Shown here: one piece after another, positions 59,479 through 64,000 of the stretch
Position numbering within the stretch: position 1 is the stretch's first letter
How the letters are laid out: each line of letters starts with the position of its first letter
Assembly (NCBI GenBank): GCA_973895155.1
Contig: OZ316894.1
Coordinates: 26,660,001-26,724,000 of the forward strand
DNA length: 64,000 bases
Source of the DNA: Marsupella aquatica
Lineage: Eukaryota > Marchantiophyta
Reading direction: 5' to 3'
The notes under the pieces: generated by a model
What the model was told of the DNA's origin: nothing
The model's database searches: none
What the model saw: the letters and a program-made list of their open reading frames with translations, nothing else
Translations under genes and position numbers: made by a program

Positions 59479-62400
59479 TCACCAAAATCGCCATGGATCT
59501 TTATAAGGGGGAACATATTCAGTAGTAGGACTTTCCAGTCGAAATGACTCAACTGCTTCCTTCAGCATTGGTTCAAACTGCATCCGACGAGGCAACGGAA
59601 GACACTGTAAATCAGATAACAGGATATACGAAGCAGTGCTTAAGCGCAATCGAAACTTCAAAAATGATTACTCTCGCGCATGTGGTATTTGGCAGCTGGA
59701 CAGCGATATGCTTTCACATACAGACTGAAACGTTTGCACACAACTAAAAGGACTAGACATTGTGTATGGGCCCATGTATATTGTAATGAGATTTTCACAA
59801 AATCCTGCACAAAGGAGAAGTGGCAAGACTGGTCGTGTGGATCAAATTGTGATCTCAAAGCCTTAGCTTTGGTAGAACAGCACCAATTTGACGACATTGG
59901 AATACATTTTACAAGGTAGAGCTTATAAGGACTTGGGCGTTTTAGGTGCGAGGACAACCATATTCACAAGGGTGGACAGCGGCTGACATTCCCTGTTCCA
60001 TTTCTCACCACTTCTTTAAGAGAATTCTTATTACTTCCCAACAGAGTTATAGAGATGCACGTATGGAAACCAAGGAGCTTTAGAATAAGAACCATCTTAA
60101 TTAGAAAAGTAACAGTACACTGCACTTACAAATGTCCATCTCTTGCCTGAAGTAGAGGCGTTCAAAGAGTATAAATAACCTGCAATAATGACTCGTCAGT
60201 ATAAAGGAGATTGACGCCTACGGTTTCCAACGTCTACTTTTCTCGACAAGCTGTCGGTTAAGATGACAATATTTGTGTATCGACCCAAGACATTCCACAG
60301 AATTGAAAAGAGACGAAAACTACTACCTCAAATGGCAGTGGAAATACTTGTATGGAAACTCAGCTAAAATTATGAAGCCATGAAATAGAACAAAAGCTCA
60401 CCTTCTCTCTCCGCTGTAACTGCTGCTGAATGTCGGTACACATCCAAGCTACGTTCCTGAGTCACAAGGATCTTGAATTAGAACTGCCTCTCACCAAGTA
60501 ATTGACGGACAGAATCAAACACAACCTACAGTCATAATCTCGTGCACCTTCATCCAACTTTCTTACTCTCAAGATATTATGCTTTGGAGCGGTATTTTCT
60601 GTATGGTGTAGGTGCTCGCACAGAAATCGGAAAAACTTACTTTTATTGTCGGAGATTTTTGTACCAAATATTCGTAATACCAATATCGTACACCGTCCTT
60701 CTGCACTCATTGAAGAAATCTTTCAGGTATATTGTGGTTCAAAGTGGTGACATTGCAAGAACCTCAAATTAACTCAGCTTCTCATCCAGTGATAGCATAA
60801 AAACCTTCGAAGCTGCAACATGGTCTACTGCTCGCAGTTATAAATCAAACGCCACTCAGCATCGAAAGGATATTGGCATGGCCACAGTAAGCACAAGTGG
60901 CAGGGTGAAGAAAGTGAGACAACAGGCAAGTATTTTGTAAAAATGTGATGCCTCAAACTCCAGTAGAGGTTGATGGTCCTAGTATACTCCGGTTCACTAG
61001 CGTTTGTTCTACAGGTGGAACCCAGTAATAAATGTATAAGGGCCTCTGCTTACACCTACTCATCTCAAGTCCTCCCTCGGTTAAAACAAGGAACGCAGGA
61101 CGTGTAAACTATTGTCAAAGAAACATACCTCCTCAGTTTTCGTATTTAGAATAGAAATTTCTGCTACTCTTTGGCCCGTTGTCATACGCTGCAAATCAGC
61201 ACAAGGAGACTTCAATATGACCACTCCCAATCAATCAGCGTTCTCAATTAATCAGCCTTAATTACTAAGCTCGTCTACTATGCCTTAAGTGCTCCAGAAA
61301 TTTTGTAGACAATTCGGGACACTATCTTACTAAAACCTTCTGTCGAAGGGCTCCCTGCATTGAATAGGCACCCATGAAACATCAGATCTGGGCCTTTGAA
61401 ACAAAATGTAAATCCTAAGAAAGTCACTCGCGTATCACAGCTGTGAGTTGAGTGGCGGTGAGGAGAATATATATATATATACGACCACTTGAGAAATTTA
61501 GCAGCTTGGACATGAGATGATACACAGCTGCCTCCGAAATCAATGAGAGCATTATTTCCAGCTCGTGAAGGAAATGGTAAAAACCGTCCAAGTTCATGTA
61601 ACTGTTATGTCCAAACGACATGATTCACAGCAGATACTACCTATCCAAAGGTTAAAGAATTAACTTGTGCATGTTGTAACCTAAACTCTGGATCACTCCT
61701 TTGTGTATTTCGACGCCGAAGAATTTTTTAGAATTTGGAAACTGGCTGGAATGATTACGATGCTACCTAGCAAATGGCCTCAAATATAAAATGAGACGCA
61801 CCTCGTAAAATCTTCAGCAAAATATTCATATTCGTATTCGATATTACCTTTGCATTAATCAAGTAGCTACAGAAACCTGAAATCAGGTAAAACAATGGGG
61901 AAGCGACTCACTGACTAGGAAAAGACATACATACCGCGGTGGATTTGTCCGTGAGGACTGAACGTGCAACATCTTTGGCATCCCAAGCGCTTATGTCACT
62001 GTCCTTCAAGAAAGTAGAGTTGGGTGGACCCACCTAACAATATTGTTACCACGAAAAGTTGAATTAGGACCTACTGTTAGTGTCAAACAGATTACCCACA
62101 CACTAAAAAAATCATGGAATGTCTTTCCCACGTTCAAGAGTACTTTCTTTGTTTTCTACAATTATATTCTAAGTTTGTCTCAACGCCAGATGACATATCG
62201 ACGTAATGGTTCCTGTCAAGAGATAACGCAGAGCACAGAAGGTTCCTCAATTAGCACTTCAGAAAAATGTGAACAATATTGACCGCCACTTGAGTGCCGA
62301 TCAGTCATTCACGGCAGAGCTGGTACATAATTGGGTTGTCTTTGCGTGATTACCGAGACTGAGACAACAAGATTATTTTGAACGTTGAGCCGCTCCGAGA

Positions 62401-64000
62401 CAATTCTCTGTCGTGCATCAGCTGAAAAAAAAGTTCAATTACCAACAGAAGCCCATCAACTGCTGGAACAGAGATCCCTGACAACTTCTGACCTTACTCG
62501 TCTCTATGGTGTGCACTATCCTTTTTTTGTGTTCATTGCAGTCTCTTCAAGCATATGCATTTCTTGTAAAGCAATACAATCCTTCACAACAACAGCTGCT
62601 CGTGACCTAGCACCAAGGACGTGAATTGCTCTAATGGGCAGTCACACTAGGCAACTGCAGGAGGGAAGCAACACCATACGTGAAAGTGGTGCAGCTGAAG
62701 AGTACCGCTCAGGCTTTCTTGATTCCACCCTGTTACCAAGACAAGAAGGCGCATTAAGAATTCTTCACAGACCGCACACAATGTACCAAAATGTTGCCAA
62801 CCAAGTAGTACTCGCAATCTTCAAAGCACAGTCAAGTGTATTACCCCTTAACTTAATTTTTCTTATCCACAATTTCTTTGAAAACAAGTTGAGAGCAGCA
62901 AGGCATTGAGATTCTATACACTACAGGATACTAAACAAGAAATTCCACGAGATTGACCACCACCTTCAAAAAGCCCCAAGTAGCGACAATGGCCGAGGGA
63001 TTTGCTTGGTGGGACCCCAAATGAAAATGTTTTACTTGATAGGACCCCTGAGTGATCCACACCGTTGATTTACCTTGAATAGACGGACCTAAACTTTCAA
63101 GGGTCCAATTAAGTAAAACATTTTCATTTGGGGTACCACCAAGCAAATCTCTCGACAATGGCCTCAAATTTCATCTGCTCGAAAACATCCTATCCTGCCT
63201 GACAGATCTTCACGAAAAGCAAAAACACATATCGACTCCATCACAAAAACTTTGATCATCTCTAGTGCTAAAACATACCATCGAATGTCCTGCTGAGCTA
63301 CTCCCACGGGATATACATAACTATACGCATTTATGTCATCCACTTGAACAGCGGTATCGACGTGACTAGCGGTAGCGGCATCCGCCACACTCATCATTTC
63401 CAAGCTTCCTGCATGTGTCCTGGCAGTGTCAAACGCCTTGTTCCCTCTTAGCAAATCCAGCTGAGATAACACTGGCAATCGAAACACTAAGAGTCATCCT
63501 CCATGCTTCACGAAGCACTTTTTTCATGGGCTCAAACCTCACAAGAATTCAAATTATTTGTTTGGCACTGAAAGATACTTCAATTAGATACCATTACTGA
63601 ACGGAAGCAGACTATAATGGCAAAATGTAGTTGGCTTGTACATTTCAGACCAAAGATTACATTAACAAGTGACGACTCACAAACTATTGAATGCAGCCTC
63701 CGAAATTTGGACACTTGGTTGACAACTCCCGACTTTTAATCTGGCCCACTCATACACACTGTTTTATCCAGCTACCAATCTGGTTTCTAAGCATTTTAGT
63801 AAACAACGATTCACAAGGACGGATTACCGCCGGGTAATGAAAACGCTGGATTCGCTGCAGAGGGCAACAAGAGAGCTGCCATGAGCCCTCCCAGTACTAA
63901 TTGCCGACGTTGAAAGCCATGGGCATCCAAGGAAGAACTAGAAGGCTTTCCCTGTTGCTCCTCCAATGTAGCCAACGGTGGCTTGAAGTCGGCCCTCGTG
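59479..64000 (-). CDS. PsbP-domain protein of the thylakoid lumen, 5' end beyond window
   Basis: PsbP-domain proteins are lumenal factors around the photosystems. Exons on the minus strand: beyond 64000-63828, 63471-63279, 62729-62680, 62421-62354, 62033-61935, 61188-61129, 60700-60641, 60456-60402, 60179-60130, 59604-59479. All phases agree and give 310 residues within the window. The first visible exon ends in a lumen-targeting signal with a twin arginine: FQRRQLVLGGLMAALLLPSA, then an alanine-rich cut region, implying the Tat route. The PsbP fold follows: NAYSYVYPVG, VESRKPERYSSAAPLS, PDARQRIVSE, VSVGPPNSTFL, KDVARSVLTDKST, YWYYEYLVQKSP, VYRHSAAVTAEREGYLYSL, ending YVPPYKDPWRFW. That ending is typical of PPD5/PPD6-like members, but I cannot name the exact one. 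The start codon and chloroplast transit peptide lie off the right edge. Confidence 0.9.
62994..63154. mobile_element. Fold-back MITE in an intron of the PsbP-domain gene
   Basis: 161 bp with terminal inverted repeats of about 44 bp: CGAGGGATTTGCTTGGTGGG... at the left and its near-perfect complement ending ...AAATCTCTCG at the right. It is flanked by the perfect 8-bp direct repeat ACAATGGC at 62986-62993 and 63155-63162, as in hAT-type insertions. It lies in the intron between exons 63279 and 62729 and leaves the splice sites intact. Confidence 0.88.

Noticed and set aside
60506-60540. Extra exon VVFDSVRQLLG in the PsbP-domain gene
   Set aside because: It has an acceptor and donor, but including it breaks the frame of the next exon; skipping it gives the conserved family sequence.
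61468-61481. (AT)n run as a TATA box
   Set aside because: Simple microsatellite inside an intron of the PsbP-domain gene, with no downstream start.

Overview
This is a 64 kb piece of a land-plant nuclear genome, most likely from a moss. It has spliceosomal introns with GT..AG borders, plant-type telomere motifs (CCCTAAA), chloroplast and organelle-targeted proteins, and decayed plant transposable elements. The PPR-DYW protein has the repeat style and C-terminus typical of moss editing factors, which is the main reason for preferring a moss. This placement is inference; no species marker was available.

Layout, left to right: (1) 0.08-3.2 kb, minus strand: a decayed transposon-associated gene with several nonsense codons and a frameshift. 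(2) 7.3-14.6 kb, plus: DNA topoisomerase I, 15 coding exons reconstructed, about 1096 aa, all five active-site residues present. (3) 14.6-20 kb: gene-poor, with a possible minus-strand gene remnant, a telomere-like repeat and local tandem duplications. (4) 20.1-24.4 kb, minus: a DEK_C-like/CHZ-type histone chaperone-family protein, 9 exons, containing a duplicated 106-nt exon. (5) 29.3-31.5 kb, plus: an intronless 747-aa PLS-DYW PPR protein, with a retroelement protease relic just upstream. (6) 33-48 kb: repeat-rich, with a MITE family (two copies with perfect 8-bp target duplications), a degenerate ~160-bp tandem array, tRNA-like SINE heads and a candidate small secreted peptide. (7) 48.5-50.3 kb, plus: OTU-domain deubiquitinase (OTUD6/OTU5 type), 3 exons. 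(8) 53.1-54.9 kb, minus: a membrane-anchored J-domain protein, 2 exons. (9) 56.7-58.4 kb, minus: a Ty1/copia relic with gag and reverse-transcriptase pieces. (10) 59.5 kb to the right edge, minus: a thylakoid-lumen PsbP-domain protein, 10 exons, its 5' end outside the window, with a fold-back MITE in an intron.

The genes form no operon or cluster and act in different compartments: TOP1 and the histone chaperone in nuclear chromatin, the PPR protein in organelle RNA editing, the PsbP-domain protein in the thylakoid lumen, OTU in ubiquitin editing, and the J protein probably at an organelle membrane. TOP1 and the chaperone gene are convergent, about 5.4 kb apart. I see no rRNA gene, intact tRNA gene, CRISPR array or complete autonomous transposon. 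The most unusual items are the MITE family, the ~160-bp array, the recent P-L-S duplication in the PPR gene, and the methylation-style decay of the leftmost gene. All exon joins were made by eye from splice consensus and family similarity; none is confirmed by transcript data.
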